Source: Gyrodactylus bullatarudis (lineage: Eukaryota; Platyhelminthes; Monogenea; Gyrodactylidea; Gyrodactylidae). From it: a stretch of DNA of 43,284 bases. Positions 1 through 10,449 of the stretch are shown piece after piece. The translations under genes were made by a program, and so were the position numbers. The notes under the pieces were generated by a model. The model did not search any database. It was not told where the DNA came from and was given only the letters and a program-made list of their open reading frames with translations. Location: assembly GCA_012064415.1 (NCBI GenBank), contig SSNU01000113.1:1-43284 (forward strand), read 5' to 3'. The first letter of the stretch is position 1; the number at the start of each line of letters is the position of its first letter.

Positions 1-235
1 GTTGGTGAAGAGGGAGGTCACGTCTAACGAGACCATCTGCCCCTCGAACGGGTTCTTGTTTCGGAGTCTGGAAATGAAATCAGAGGCATTAATTACAGAG
101 TGAGGGCATAAAAAGTCTCTCAGGGGTCTGAGAGCATCTGCAAGCCATTGACTGGGGACTGGGAGTCATGTCAAGGATTGGTCTGAATTTCAGGTCATCG
201 GTTCCTTTGTGGATTTTTGGGAGTAGGTATTTTCA
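1..235 (-). pseudogene. Penelope-like element reverse transcriptase fragment (PLE-A)
   Basis: Read on the minus strand, this stretch gives the Penelope-type reverse transcriptase start, with LLPKIHK and then FRPIL at about 185-225. After a one-base frame change near 168-170 it continues with SQWLADALRPLRDF and, close to the window edge, VSLDVTSLFTN, where the first catalytic aspartate of the polymerase lies. PKIHK followed by RPI and SLDVTSLFTN is the hallmark order of Penelope-like elements, which copy their RNA with this enzyme and cut target DNA with a C-terminal GIY-YIG nuclease. The copy is broken by the frameshift, has an in-frame stop just upstream of LLPKIHK, and is cut by the window start, so its C-terminal half cannot be seen. 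Two separate Penelope C-termini lie at 34.6 and 41.4 kb. Confidence 0.85.
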
Positions 236-437
236 TTTGTTGATTCACGCCTATTCTTTAAATGAGGAATATTTGAAGGACTACTTTTTTTACCATTTAA
301 AGCCATTTGGACCTTTTCTGATAATATGCAGAAATTCATATTTCAAAAAAGACATTTTACTTGGTCAGAATCATATAAGTTCACCAGTGGAACCCTAAAC
401 TTTCTCAAACAATAATTTAAATTGAAAGATTACTTAA

Positions 438-459
438 ATGATGCCAGTTATTTCACAAA
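438..459 (+). repeat. 22-nt sequence shared with 34571-34592
   Basis: The 22 bases from ATGATGCCAG to TTTCACAAA occur identically at 34571-34592. Both places sit next to Penelope-like remnants, so this may be a piece of the element's noncoding end. Confidence 0.5.
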
Positions 460-559
460 TAAGGCCTTAATAGAGCATCTTAAAGGTCTAAATTACTTTA
501 ATAAAGATTAGGATTAAGCAGATTCAATTGGAATATAACCTAGCTTTTTCTTAAGCCTC

Positions 560-600
560 TACTAGACGTTTCGGTACTGTACCTTTTTCATAGTGATGTG
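560..600 (-). ncRNA. Degenerate hammerhead-ribozyme-like motif of a Penelope element
   Basis: On the minus strand the sequence contains CTATGA, a short purine run, GGTACAGTACC (a 5-bp stem with one loop base) and then GAAACGTC. Hammerhead ribozymes have CTGANGA, stem II, GAAA, stem III and a cleavage site such as GTC, and Penelope-like elements are known to carry such ribozymes in their terminal repeats. The first core box here departs from consensus, so it is probably inactive. It lies upstream of the minus-strand Penelope RT at 1-235 and in the same orientation, which fits a 5' terminal repeat. Confidence 0.5.
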
Positions 601-857
601 AACTCTTTTCAATTTTACCTAAAACTTTAGAATTCCTATTGGTCCAAATCTGAAGAATCATTGAAAATTTACTAAACTTTTACAAAAAAATCAGATGAAT
701 ATCTTTAAATCAATAGTTTATAAAAGTCTTATCTTTATGCATAATTAGAACCAGTATCTCCTACATTTTGATTTAACCGAAATTAACCCTTTTAATAAAC
801 GGCCTTTATAGTACATCTTTTGAAAAGCCTCATTAATAATTATTTTCTCAAAATGAT

Positions 858-890
858 TTTGACTATCTAAGTACCGAAACGTCTATTCTA
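858..890 (+). ncRNA. Second hammerhead-like relic, opposite orientation
   Basis: The plus strand reads CTATCTAAGTACCGAAACGTC, and its last 16 bases (AGTACCGAAACGTCTA) are the exact reverse complement of part of the motif at 560-600. The GAAAC and GTC boxes are kept while the CTGATGA box is not recognisable. It is probably the remains of a second Penelope terminal repeat in the opposite orientation, making a head-to-head pair about 290 bp apart. Confidence 0.4.
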
Positions 891-891
891 G

Positions 892-2034
892 AAATAGATG
901 TTATTTTAATATTGCTTGTCTTCTTGAGTTTTGATATTTTGAAATGTAGATCCAAATTCTCACCAAAGATTTTCGCGAACTTAACCGTATCAATCAATAG
1001 AGGATTTGGAAAAAGGTTTGCTGTTCAATTGTTGGTATTTCAATTAAATCTAGTTATATTAAAACATTTATTTCAGATTACAGATTCCAATGTTTTACAA
1101 TCTTCCTATTAACTTGTTTGTCACTCATTAGAAAGGATATTTATTAAAAACTACAACAATATATATTTAAGACTTTCTACTAAAAGAAAGCTCATCTGCT
1201 GAAAATTCTATACTTTCGACATTTTTTTACATCTGAAAGTTGTTCAAGCATGCAATTACCCAATCGATGTATCTCATAGTTTAGAAGATTAAAATTTTAT
1301 CAATATCTTGGTTATTCGATTCACAATCAGTGTAATTCTTTCCTTGCAAATTATCTCCATTTGGCTGATGAGAAAATAAAAATTTGGATTATAAAGTGCC
1401 AAGGAAAGGGAATTATTGTATTCTCAAGCCTTTATTCCACTGTTTCAAACACCAACGCTTGCTACTTTCAGTTTAATTTCTCTCGTAGTAGATATTCATA
1501 TGGTTACATATTCGAGATTCTCTAGCAGATGATATAAAACTAAAATATTGCTTTATAACTTTGGATAATAAAAAGTTATATTCTTTTTTTAAATATAAAT
1601 TTCACAAAAAGTTTTTGGCTGAGGAAAAAGTCTGTTTCAAGTTTATAATCGACATAAAAACCAAGAATAATTATAACTAAGGAAAGGAACGTAAAAATCA
1701 GTAATCAATACCCTGTGTATCTGTTACGACCAATGTAGAAACTATAATCAGTGTATACACTGACCGATCAGATATAGTACAACGTAAATATTAATTTTAA
1801 AAATTTTGTTTGTTGATCTGAGTTTTTGTCAAGATAACACTTAAACCTAAACAGAAGTCAAATTTTAGTTCGACTGTTTTGCACTTGAAATCTGAAAAAC
1901 TGAGAATGTCAATATTCATCAGACCTATTACATGAGGTCTATCGTCTATTGTAGAATCAATATTATTAACCAATAAGATTTCTTCTAAAAGTATTGTGGT
2001 CAAGACCTTTATTTGTACGACATAATTCCTAAAC
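892..2034. other. Noncoding stretch with repeat relics
   Basis: No gene can be supported. At 1718-1765 a stretch around GTTACGACCAATGT followed by GTGTATAC resembles 12298-12345, so it belongs to a dispersed repeat. At 1290-1364 (minus) a good acceptor-like sequence precedes a short open stretch that could be a terminal exon of the EGF gene, but this is unproven. Confidence 0.4.
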
Positions 2035-2424
2035 ATGCAAGAAAAGTTCAACACTTCCCTCTCAGCACTCACCAAGAGATTCAATTCTTTACGCTTCAAT
2101 GATGCAAGATACGAAGAATTTGATAACGAAGTGAAGTTTTCCAAAAATCCCGATGCTTGCCGAATCGACAAAAATCTGTACAAGAACTCTAGAAATTATG
2201 ATGTTGAAGTTATTGAAAATGAAGAAACTTTGACAAGAAAAAGGGTCAACAATACAGAGAATTTACAGATCTATGTCAAAGACAGCAAAATTTTTAAAAT
2301 TCTTGATGACGAACACAAAATTTTAGGCCATGGTCGTTTGAACAAAATGAGAGAAGTAATACGTAAACGGTATTATTATATTTCAAAGGAAGTAATCCAA
2401 ATTCTCATTTATTACTTTATTTAG
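2035..2424 (+). pseudogene. KRAB-A-2-like integrase N-terminal fragment with H2C2 zinc-binding half
   Basis: This 129-residue open frame matches the N-terminal region of the retroviral-type integrases often annotated as KRAB-A domain-containing protein 2-like. The visible signature is near residues 92-118: HKILGH, then GRLNKM, then KRYYYISKEVIQI, which is the histidine half of the HHCC integrase zinc-binding domain. The cysteine half and the whole DDE catalytic core are missing, because the frame runs into unrelated AT-rich sequence at ILIYYFI. The 5' end looks like a true start, with charged residues resembling the start of the longer copy at 40.7 kb. Alone it can have no integrase activity. 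It lies downstream of the EGF gene on the opposite strand and is most likely a truncated insertion. Confidence 0.65.
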
Positions 2425-2597
2425 TCATATAAGGGGGAAATAAATGAAATTAATAAAATGGTCTTCTATTAGTTTTGGTTATTTGGTTTTTGATGACTTA
2501 TTATTTCTAATTAGATTCGGAAAAGTCCCAAATCTTGCCTTAGAGATAACACCTAATGTGTAACTTTTACCGGTAATCTTGTTACTCTTGATAGTCT

Positions 2598-2631
2598 TAA
2601 GACTAACGGAATGGTTTGTTAAACTTGTTAC
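2598..2631 (+). repeat. 34-nt repeat, inverted copy at 25138-25172
   Basis: The sequence from TAAGACTAACGGA to AAACTTGTTAC recurs in reverse complement near 25.15 kb with about three differences. It marks a small dispersed element, family D, whose boundaries I cannot define. Confidence 0.5.
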
Positions 2632-2653
2632 TTTTTAATCCTTCAAGATGGAC

Positions 2654-2763
2654 TCACCAAGAGAGATACCAAGATAAAATGAGAATTCCAATCAAAACTG
2701 CAAATACGATGGCTATGGCTGTGCCAGTTAGGACTCGGTCAATTGTTCTCTGAGATGCATCGC
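2654..2763 (-). CDS. EGF/transmembrane protein, exon 4 of those seen (transmembrane helix and stop)
   Basis: On the minus strand, after the acceptor ATTTTATAG, the frame gives DASQRTIDRV, then about 20 hydrophobic residues (LTGTAIAIVFAVLIGILIL) and SWYLSW before a TGA. This is a single-pass membrane helix close to the C-terminus. The reading phase joins exactly with the exon at 2912-2970, giving the junction residue serine. The stop TGA overlaps a strong donor sequence (TTG then GTGAGT, donor at 2652-2657). So either the protein ends here with almost no cytoplasmic tail, or the exon is spliced on to a tail exon at lower coordinates. This exon is only 110 bases long, so a single-frame search would miss it. 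Confidence 0.7.
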
Positions 2764-2911
2764 CTATAAAATTATAATTTTGATCATCTCTACCAAATTT
2801 AACTTTACATGGACTTTTCGAGTATTAAATCATAAAAGTCTCAGATAAAAACCTCTTTGATATTAAAAAGGTTCCATTTTCAACGTTATTTTAGAAATTG
2901 ATTTAACTTAC

Positions 2912-2970
2912 TGTCGGCTGTCTGATTGTGTGTATACTGGCATAGCAGCCCATAATGCGGCATTTTACAC
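2912..2970 (-). CDS. EGF/transmembrane protein, exon 3 of those seen (end of EGF domain)
   Basis: This 59-base exon is flanked on the minus strand by the acceptor TTCCCTTAG and the perfect donor GTAAGT. Its frame gives CKMPHYGLLC followed by QYTHNQTAD, supplying cysteines 5 and 6 of an EGF domain and a short hydrophilic stalk with one N-Q-T glycosylation site. It enters with two bases brought from the preceding exon, completing a methionine codon, and leaves with one base. Both phases agree with the neighbours. The introns around it are 148 bp and 56 bp. Confidence 0.72.
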
Positions 2971-3026
2971 CTAAGGGAAAATATTTTTATTTTTCATTAG
3001 TTTTCACAAGAAAATCAGTCACTGAC

Positions 3027-3114
3027 ATGCAATGCCTTTCAATATTGGGTGGACGTGTCTCCAAGCATATTCCCCCGTTGTGGCAATGGTTGGAACAAAG
3101 ATAGTAACTTTTTC
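3027..3114 (-). CDS. EGF/transmembrane protein, exon 2 of those seen (EGF core)
   Basis: After the acceptor GATTTTCAG on the minus strand this 88-base exon reads KSYYLCSNHCHNGGIC, then LETRPPNIERHC. Joined to the next exon, the spacing is C-x3-C-x5-C-x11-C-x-C-x8-C with the typical NGG turn, a canonical extracellular EGF fold. The donor is GTCAGT, slightly off consensus. C-x3-C between the first two cysteines is shorter than in EGF or TGF-alpha ligands and reminds me of juxtamembrane EGF modules in LDL-receptor-related proteins. The spacing alone does not settle the family. The product would be a surface receptor, adhesion protein or shed ligand. Confidence 0.75.
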
Positions 3115-3844
3115 CTGAAAATCAATATTTAGTATAAAGCACATATTTCAACTGATCTCACGATAAAAGTAATAGATAAAAATGTTTAGTAGATGATTGG
3201 TTTAATCAGATTTGAGCAAGAGTTTGATGACTCTTTTATAATAATTCAAAGAAATGCTGAGAACTTTAAATTAAAAATCCAATTATTTCTTGGAGAAAAC
3301 AGAGTTTAATTAAAACACTTCATTCAAATCTATTTCTTGTATGAGGTTGGCATCATGATTAAATGAACAAATAGAATTAATTAGATTAAATTAAGAACTT
3401 TTGAAAAAATAAATTAAATTAGATCTGAGTATTACCACTCAGACCTCATTAAGATCTTGCCAAATATTCATTCTGATTGATTTACCAAAACGAGTAATTT
3501 GACGAAAAATTCATTCTTTATCATCATTCTGGTCGAACAATTAAATTCTTGAAGCTTAAAGAAGTCTCCGTCATTGTCAATGACCCTTTGAAAAGCAAAA
3601 CTATCCATTATTTACTACAAGCTATATAGAACTTATCGTCTAACAAATATGAAAAGTTTATTCCTATTGACTTCATCTTGATTGAATGGGTGCAAAGGGT
3701 TCAGGAAGTTACTAAGAAGCGTCTATTGTTTCTTGACTATCTTATTCTAGTCTCATAGTAGAAGATGTATATTTTAACACCAAAATAAGAGTAATAAATT
3801 TGGGTTTTAGTCTTTCTGCTTAAAAATGTTAAAAGTTTACTCAC

Positions 3845-3884
3845 TGAACCCATCTTCTCGAATTGTCATAATAGGCTCTTCATT
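3845..3884 (-). CDS. EGF/transmembrane protein, exon 1 of those seen (microexon)
   Basis: This 40-base exon lies between the acceptor CTTTTTCAG and the strong donor GTGAGT on the minus strand. It encodes NEEPIMTIREDGF plus one base, which combines with the GA opening the next exon to make arginine. It starts in phase 0. The intron after it is 730 bp. There is no start codon or signal peptide, so further 5' exons must lie at higher coordinates. I could not identify them in 3.9-9 kb with any confidence; they may be far away or outside the window. Confidence 0.6.
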
Positions 3885-6800
3885 CTGAAAAAGAAGTTAC
3901 ATTAAGACAAGAAAGCGATTCATCAAAAATCCAAACCGATAGAAAAATAGCAAAAATGAATCTGGATCGAAAATTCTCAGAAACTTTAATGTTCTACAAA
4001 AAAATCCCATATAATCAATCACTAAAAAGGCCAACTTCACCTTCATACTTATTCCATGTGATTTTTATTTCCAACTAAATTCATGCAACTTTTCCTATGG
4101 AAAAATGAGACGTGTTATTTCTGAGAAATAATTTCTCCTAATATTCAATTAAAAATGAAATTTTCACGCAAATTTTCAAATACGTCCAAAGAAATCCACT
4201 TAAAAACATAGTTGTAAAAGTAGAAACAAGATATTTAAACACCAGATAAAAAATTCTCAAAGGTTCATGAGTAGTGTCTCATTTGAAATTGCGAAAATTT
4301 ACAATATTTTGAAAAAAACTGGTAAAGGTTAAAGAAAAATAGAATAAAATGTAAGTCGAACGAACATCTCTTCAATGAACAGCCACAAATGAAGAGGAAG
4401 GTGAAAAAGCTCCCATAGGCCAAGGTGATTGAAGGTTATAGGAATGATTCTTCTGGCTTATACGAATTAATGAAGAGTTTCTCCTCACCATAACGTCTTA
4501 CATTTTAATCTAATTTTCTTCAAAAGATTATTTTTTTAAACGTTTTTTTGAAAATCTACTTCCCAGGGTCATAGATAAAAAGTAAGATAACTTTTATCGA
4601 GGAACCATACCTCTAGAATTCAAATATGCAACCGCCTGAACTCTATCTGCTAAAGCTACAAAGATAACCTGTTTTTGCATCAAAAATGGGTAATTTTTGA
4701 TCGATAACTTCTGAACCAAAAATAATTGCGTTAAAACAACTGTAGATTCGTAATCGACGTATTCCCAAACCATAGGACAGACAAAAGATTGAATGCGAGT
4801 CATGAAAACAAATTCTCTGGGACTTTAAGGGTTAAGTGTATTTCTAAGAGACACTAATGATGAACCTTTGAGAACTGTACATTTGGTGCTACTTTTCTAA
4901 CTAAGCATTCAATCATAAGTATAATGATCGTTTCAGAATCTTTGAGTAAACGATCATGCAAATTTTCCCATTCCCTTTGATGATTGGTGGAAATCGTAAG
5001 AATTGTTTGTAAAATAAGACATAAATCAAAATAACTTCAACGCAGCTTTCACTTTTTGCATTTGTTCTTTGGAAAACTTTTGAATTGAAATGTAACTGTA
5101 CACTTGAGAAAGATATTCCTTTCGAGCAAACTTGAGATGAGTTTATAATTAAATTAAAAGAAATTAATTTTTTTCCCCCAAAATAAACAGACTTTCTTTC
5201 TCATTAATAAACACTGTTAGAGATAGATTTTGCAAATTTTCGATTTCTAGCCTGGATCAGAATCTGAATGGTCTCTTCAGGAGAAATCGAATGATGAAAA
5301 TTAAATTGAGCATATTAGAATTGAAAAATCTATCCCTAATAAACAGACACTGGTAAGTTCAATAACGTAAACATTTTTGCTGTAAACTCAATGATGGTAA
5401 ATTCAAATATATTCTGAACATAATTTCAGCATTTATCTCAAAATAAGACCTCAAGAGATTCATTTTTCTGTCATCAATAAAATACTAATACGGTTCTGAG
5501 TAAACTTTATGCCTTCATTTCTTTGTCATTCAAATAGATTTCTGCAAAATATGAGGTGAGTATAACTAATCTTCAATCTCAACAGATCTGCCACCACTTA
5601 AATCTAAAACTTTTTACAAAAACAGTCTCGTCTTGGAACCTTCATTCATCTCAGATGAAATAATATTTTAGCCTGAAATTTAAGGAAACCAGATAACTTT
5701 TTATTCTATATCGAATGATGCTGATTTCATGATGATTAAACAAAAATAAATTGACTTTGTTTTGGCTGAAGCATATTGAATAAAATTGGCATGACAATAG
5801 GGGATAAAAAGAATAAGCCAATGCTGAAATTTCGGCTCAAAATGATGAAAAATAACTTATTTATGGCCAAAAAAATGTCACGTAGTTTCTTAAAAATTAT
5901 AAATTTCATACTCCTACTCAAGCAGAAAATTCCTTATCGTCCGGTTTAACTCTCATAAATTTTTTAGGAAGTTTAGTGTACATTGAATACAATGAGAAAC
6001 TTTGACCACATCAATCACGACTTCCATCCTAAACTAAACTTGGCGTATTCTCGTAATTTATTTTTGGTGAAAAGCCGTGTTTTTGAGAAATAAATCTATA
6101 AATTTAGGAGTTGAATTATAATATTTTATTTTTATAATAAAGTTTTATCATTTTACTCAAGATTCTCTTGATATCCTGGTGAGCAACATCATCAAAACTA
6201 TCCTCTGACATGACCAAATTTCCTCAGCTTGACCTTAACAAGCATTTTCATCATCCATCAAAGTTGGATGATTAAATTATTACAAATTTGTCATCTCTTC
6301 AAGAAGTCTATTGATTTATTTTCAAAGGTGAACTTTCGTTGCCTATTACAGTTCATTTTTGCATAAGTGGAAAGAAAGTATGATGATACCAACATTGCTA
6401 TGTGCCTCAAGTAGTTATAATAATTACTCATACAGTTAATTTTTATTAGCGCCCCAAAAATAATACTAAATAAATGAAAAAAGTAGCTATAGGATAGAGA
6501 GAGGCAAATTTTTTAGCATCTAGATGTGAAAAGCTTATTTCGATTAATTTGGGATATGTTGAAGATGTTTGGAGGAATGGGATTTTAGGGTATCAGAGAA
6601 TTAAAAATTTCCAATTTAAATTTCATAAATGGCATTTTCTAAGTAAGATCTTACAGATTCGCATTGCAGCCGAAACATTCTTCGAAAAAAATTATATGAC
6701 TCGCCCCCACTATAGGAAATTAAAGAGATTTAAATATATATAAAGAATGAAATTTAAATCTTTTGAGCTCAGTGATTTTGGGGGGTAAGATACCGAAATT

Positions 6801-7240
6801 TGAGATTAAAATTTAACATAATTTTCGTGTGAGGCCAAAAAAGTTCAGGGAAATTCGTCAAACCATAAAAAATTTTCAATTATCACGAGGGAAATGATTC
6901 AAGATGAAAGAATTCACCTTTTTCTTCAAATAACAGGTGTTGGAAACTTCAATGCCCAAATTAAAATTTTTTGTCTAAAACTGATCCTAACTATCGGTAT
7001 TTGATCGCTCCAAATATCTCGAATCAAAAGGAAATTTGATATCAAGCATTGTAAAAGCAGAAATTCGACGCATATTTTGAAATTTAAAATATAGCCTAAT
7101 ATTAAATTATTTTTTCGAAATATTTTTAAATAATTTTGCTTTGGGACTCAAAAAAGTAATTTTTACCGACTATTTAAAGCTTTTTGTAAAAATAGAAAAT
7201 TCTCACTATCATATCAATTAGATTCAGATTTCGAGACTAA
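3885..7240. other. Noncoding, probably intronic or intergenic, with repeat relics
   Basis: If the EGF gene runs on to higher coordinates, this is intron. Short open frames here lack homology. Recognisable pieces are a family C repeat at 4611-4655 and a family A right end near 7085-7236 ending in CATATCAATTAGATTC. Nothing else is supportable. Confidence 0.4.
4611..4655 (-). repeat. Dispersed repeat family C, copy 1
   Basis: On the minus strand this reads TTTAGCAGATAGAGTTCAGG followed by CGGTTGCATATTTGAATTC. Near-identical stretches occur at 11681-11725, 25489-25531 and 26378-26423. An apparent ORF across 4594-4803 overlaps this repeat and is therefore unlikely to be a gene. Confidence 0.55.
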
Positions 7241-7330
7241 ATAAAAAAAACAGTACAAAAATTTCTGGGGCAACAATTTGATAAAAAAAACAGTACAAAA
7301 ATTTCTGGGGCAACAATTTGATAAAAAAAA
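7241..7330 (+). repeat. Perfect 40-bp tandem duplication
   Basis: A 40-base unit running from ATAAAAAAAACAGTACAAAA to GGGGCAACAATTTG is present twice without mismatch (7241-7280 and 7281-7320), and a third copy begins (7321-7330). It is either a recent local duplication or an assembly artefact. Confidence 0.9.
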
Positions 7331-8220
7331 TAGCTAGCTATCTTCGAAATGAGCTTAGATAACTAGACTTTTTCTTCAGATTATTGAAGATCAGACAGTC
7401 CTTCTTTCTAGAGAGTTTTTTAGGCCATTCATATTATTGATAGCTATTGATTGCTAAGTTGCATGATCAAATTTGATCTCCTGAAATCTATTCATTTATG
7501 TTTCATCGAATACACTGAACATATCTAAAGTCAGTATGAATGGAAATAAATCTAGGAGAATGGATATTTACGATTGCACTGTAATTCAAAATTTTTAGCT
7601 GACTGATTTTGAAAATCACTCCTTTTCGTCTTTACACGGATGAAGTTCAAGTGTCTTCATCATTCTCAAGCTTATTCTTTGTGAAATATTAAAGGAAATA
7701 CTTTTAGGCGGCTCTATAGTCATCAATTAGGACTTTTTTAGGGTAAGACTAGCCATCTCGAATAGATCAATCCTGAGGCGAGCACTTTTCGTCAAGTAAG
7801 ATTAGTTCAATCAATGTAAGTCATTCGAGTTCGATATTTTTGATGAATAAAAATTTTGTGGAGAATTCAATGGCAATTTTCTTGTCTATCGAAATGATCA
7901 TAAATCTGATTATATACGGCAGGGGTTCAGTTTAAAATATTTAAATTTTTCAGATAAATAGATGGCAGGATGTTTCTCACAAATAAGACATTTATTTTGG
8001 GCAAACTCATCAGTATGATACATGACAAAAATATAGGTTTTTAAAAATAAAGTATAATATTGTCTTTTAGTTTTAATTGGATCATACCTTTTGCCAGAAG
8101 TAAATCCTTGTCCATGAGAAACATCTTGACATCTTTTCATTAAAAAAACAGTGACAAAGAGTTTCAATTTCTATAGATGCTTAGCTTTTCAATAATGATA
8201 CAATAATGTAATACTAAATA
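7331..8220. other. Stretch with no supportable gene
   Basis: Several short open frames occur, including a minus-strand one at 7910-8167, but none shows a recognisable domain or convincing splice sites. I see only AT-rich background. Confidence 0.35.
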
Positions 8221-8224
8221 AATG

Positions 8225-8412
8225 AGATTTTGGCGCCAAATGGGAATTTGAAAAATGACGATATTTTTCATAAAAATAATATTTTTTCAGAATTATTTTC
8301 TTCAAATGGTGAAAGTGGGCAACATGAGTAGGATTCCAAAAAATCTGAAATTTGATGAAAAATCGAGATGTCTGTAAAAACTTGAAAACTTCATATCAAT
8401 TAGCTTTAGTGA
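8225..8412 (+). repeat. Family A repeat, right half
   Basis: This segment starts at TTTGGCGCCAAATGGGAATTTG and ends with CTTCATATCAATTAGCTTTA. Read in reverse complement it aligns with 11175-11340, sharing GATTCCTACTCATGYTGCCC, TTTTTCATCAAA and the ATATGAAG end. It is one arm of the hairpin-type family A element. Confidence 0.6.
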
Positions 8413-9870
8413 TAAATGTAACCAGGGAAGAGTCTGAAGAGAAATATAACGTTTATCACAATAATATAGGCTTGTTGTTCTCTAACCTTCCTTATGAGTT
8501 TAGAACCTAATTAATAATTTCAGCCATGTTAACTCAAACGAGGGGGAAATGGTGATAAATTGCTTGTAAGAGTAAACTTCCTTTTCAATCAATAATTATT
8601 ATAATTGTATCCCTCATCTCGGAAATGAGAAAAAAACTTTCTCTTGCCTCCCACATTCAATCAAACTTATTCTTCTTGTACAACTACTGCTACTTAACAT
8701 TGTTTGCTCTATGCATAAAATATCTCGAGAATTCTCAAACAATAAATAAATTATTCATGATTATTATGTTTTTAGTTTTAGTTTTCCAAAAGAATGATGA
8801 TACACACACACTCTCTGATGAGAGTTGAGGAGAAAAACTCCCTTCTTCTCTTATCAACTTCCTACCCTTATGTGTTTTATATCTGTATCAAATACACAGA
8901 GCAATTCGTCAGTCTCCTACTTATAAGATGACGAGGAAAACGAAAATTTTCAGCATAGGGTATATTATGCAGTGGAGTGTGGAGAAAGTCGAAAACGATT
9001 TGTAACCGACATAGGAATTCAATTTTTGATATCATTCACTTCATCTAATCAAATCAACACTATTGTATTTTTTTGTAAGCAAGTGTTACTGCGACTCTAT
9101 TTATGTAAAATGTGTTCATTGTCTTCTCAGTTGTAGACTATACAAAAATAATTCAACGAAAAAACGATATTTTAAAAGGATCAAGTATATTTAATACAAA
9201 TTTGTATACTATATTTTTATGAATGTATATGTATAGATATGCAAATCTTTTTGTGAAAAGATTTGATTTATGTGAATTTATGCTACTCGTGTGCATTGTT
9301 TATCAAGAAATTTGTATATATTTTCAGATTAAACGAAAGAAAATTCCAAGTATCACAAGGGTGATATGATTTTGACATGATCTTTCAAAATATTAATTTA
9401 TATTTCTCCAAAATTCTAACTGCATGCAATTTTCCTAGCTAGCCTGTATTTTTTTATTCTATTAATTACAAGAGTGTGATTTGAGAAGAGCTTAGTCAAG
9501 AATAAAATTATTTTTGGATTATGATAGAATGAGCCAATTAGTTGTTAGGAAAATTCTTTGAATTTCGAAAATGCGTCAAATTGTCACTTTTTAAATGAAT
9601 GATCTCAAAATTTTCTGATTGGTCCAAACGAACTTTACAAATTTCATTGAATAATACTCTGTATAAAAATACATGTCGGTGTCTATTTTGGTTTTCTAGC
9701 TTCAAAAAGCAAAACGAAAATATATTCGCGGAAAACAAGATCAAAATTTTCTATTTATTTCAGAGAAGCGACATTTGGCATTAGACAAAACTAGCTTGCT
9801 ATTATAATTTAAAAATGATGAGGTTTTTTGAAATAAATTTTTTATACAAAATTTTCTAACCAATCACGAA
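8413..9870. other. Intergenic stretch, no gene supported
   Basis: It contains a short CA repeat near 8804-8812. At 8900-8945 an arthropod-like initiator (TCAGTC) precedes a 25-codon frame starting ATGACGAGGAAAACG, but nothing supports expression. Small open frames at 8625-8828 and 9538-9784 look like chance. Confidence 0.35.
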
Positions 9871-9874
9871 CAAA

Positions 9875-10291
9875 GGCAAATTTGAAATCTTGAAGTAGCG
9901 CCAAATTTCCATTTTTTTGACCTTTGAATTGAAAATTTTTGTTGATTTCAATGTGAGAGAGTGATCAAAAGTTGATTTTTAGGATCACAATTAGTCAAAG
10001 AAAACAAATATGCTGAATCTTGTTTTGAGAATCACCCCATAATCGTGTCAAAATCAAATTTAGATTTTTTCATCATTTTCCCTACTTGAAAGTCGATGAA
10101 AATTGATATTTCAAGATCCCAGAAAAATGACAAATTTATCAAAAATTTTATTATGATCATCGGTTTTTTTGTCTTATTGTGATCCTAAAAATCAACTTTT
10201 GATCACTCTCTCACATTGAAATCAACAAAAATTTTCAATTCAAAGGTCAAAAAATGGAAATTTGGCGCTACTTCAAGATTTCAAATTTGCC
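9875..10291. repeat. Family A hairpin element core with 117-bp inverted arms
   Basis: The left arm 9875-9991 and right arm 10176-10291 are reverse complements apart from one single-base length difference in a T run. The loop is 184 bp. Each arm carries the family's inner motif GATCAAAAGTTGATTTTT followed by AGGATCAC. The sequence to 10446 ends in CCCATCTTCATATTAACTAG, the family terminus, so the full element probably extends that far. There is no protein: this looks like a nonautonomous fold-back or MITE-type transposon. Confidence 0.8.
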
Positions 10292-10449
10292 GTATTTTCC
10301 TTAAAAATACATTTTTTTCTCCGTACCGTGAAAGAGGGCCCCATAATCTAGATTCCGAAAATTCTTGATCAAATTCGATTTCTTGATGAAAAAATTAAGA
10401 ATTTTGTAAAAATCATAAATTCCCATCTTCATATTAACTAGCTTTATAA

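Noticed and set aside
1797..2183. 128-codon minus-strand frame
   Set aside because: It overlaps the integrase zinc-domain fragment on the other strand, which has recognisable motifs, and shows none itself.
4594..4803. 69-codon minus-strand frame that looks hydrophobic and protein-like
   Set aside because: Its 3' half is the family C repeat seen at three other places, and no splice sites or start context support it.
6116..6211. Minus-strand 31-codon frame starting MSEDSFDDVAHQDIKRILSK
   Set aside because: The composition is coding-like but it is very short, has no splice sites in the right place and matches no family I can name.
8900..9015. Initiator-like TCAGTC with a 25-codon frame
   Set aside because: Too short and without supporting evidence; initiator-like hexamers are common by chance.
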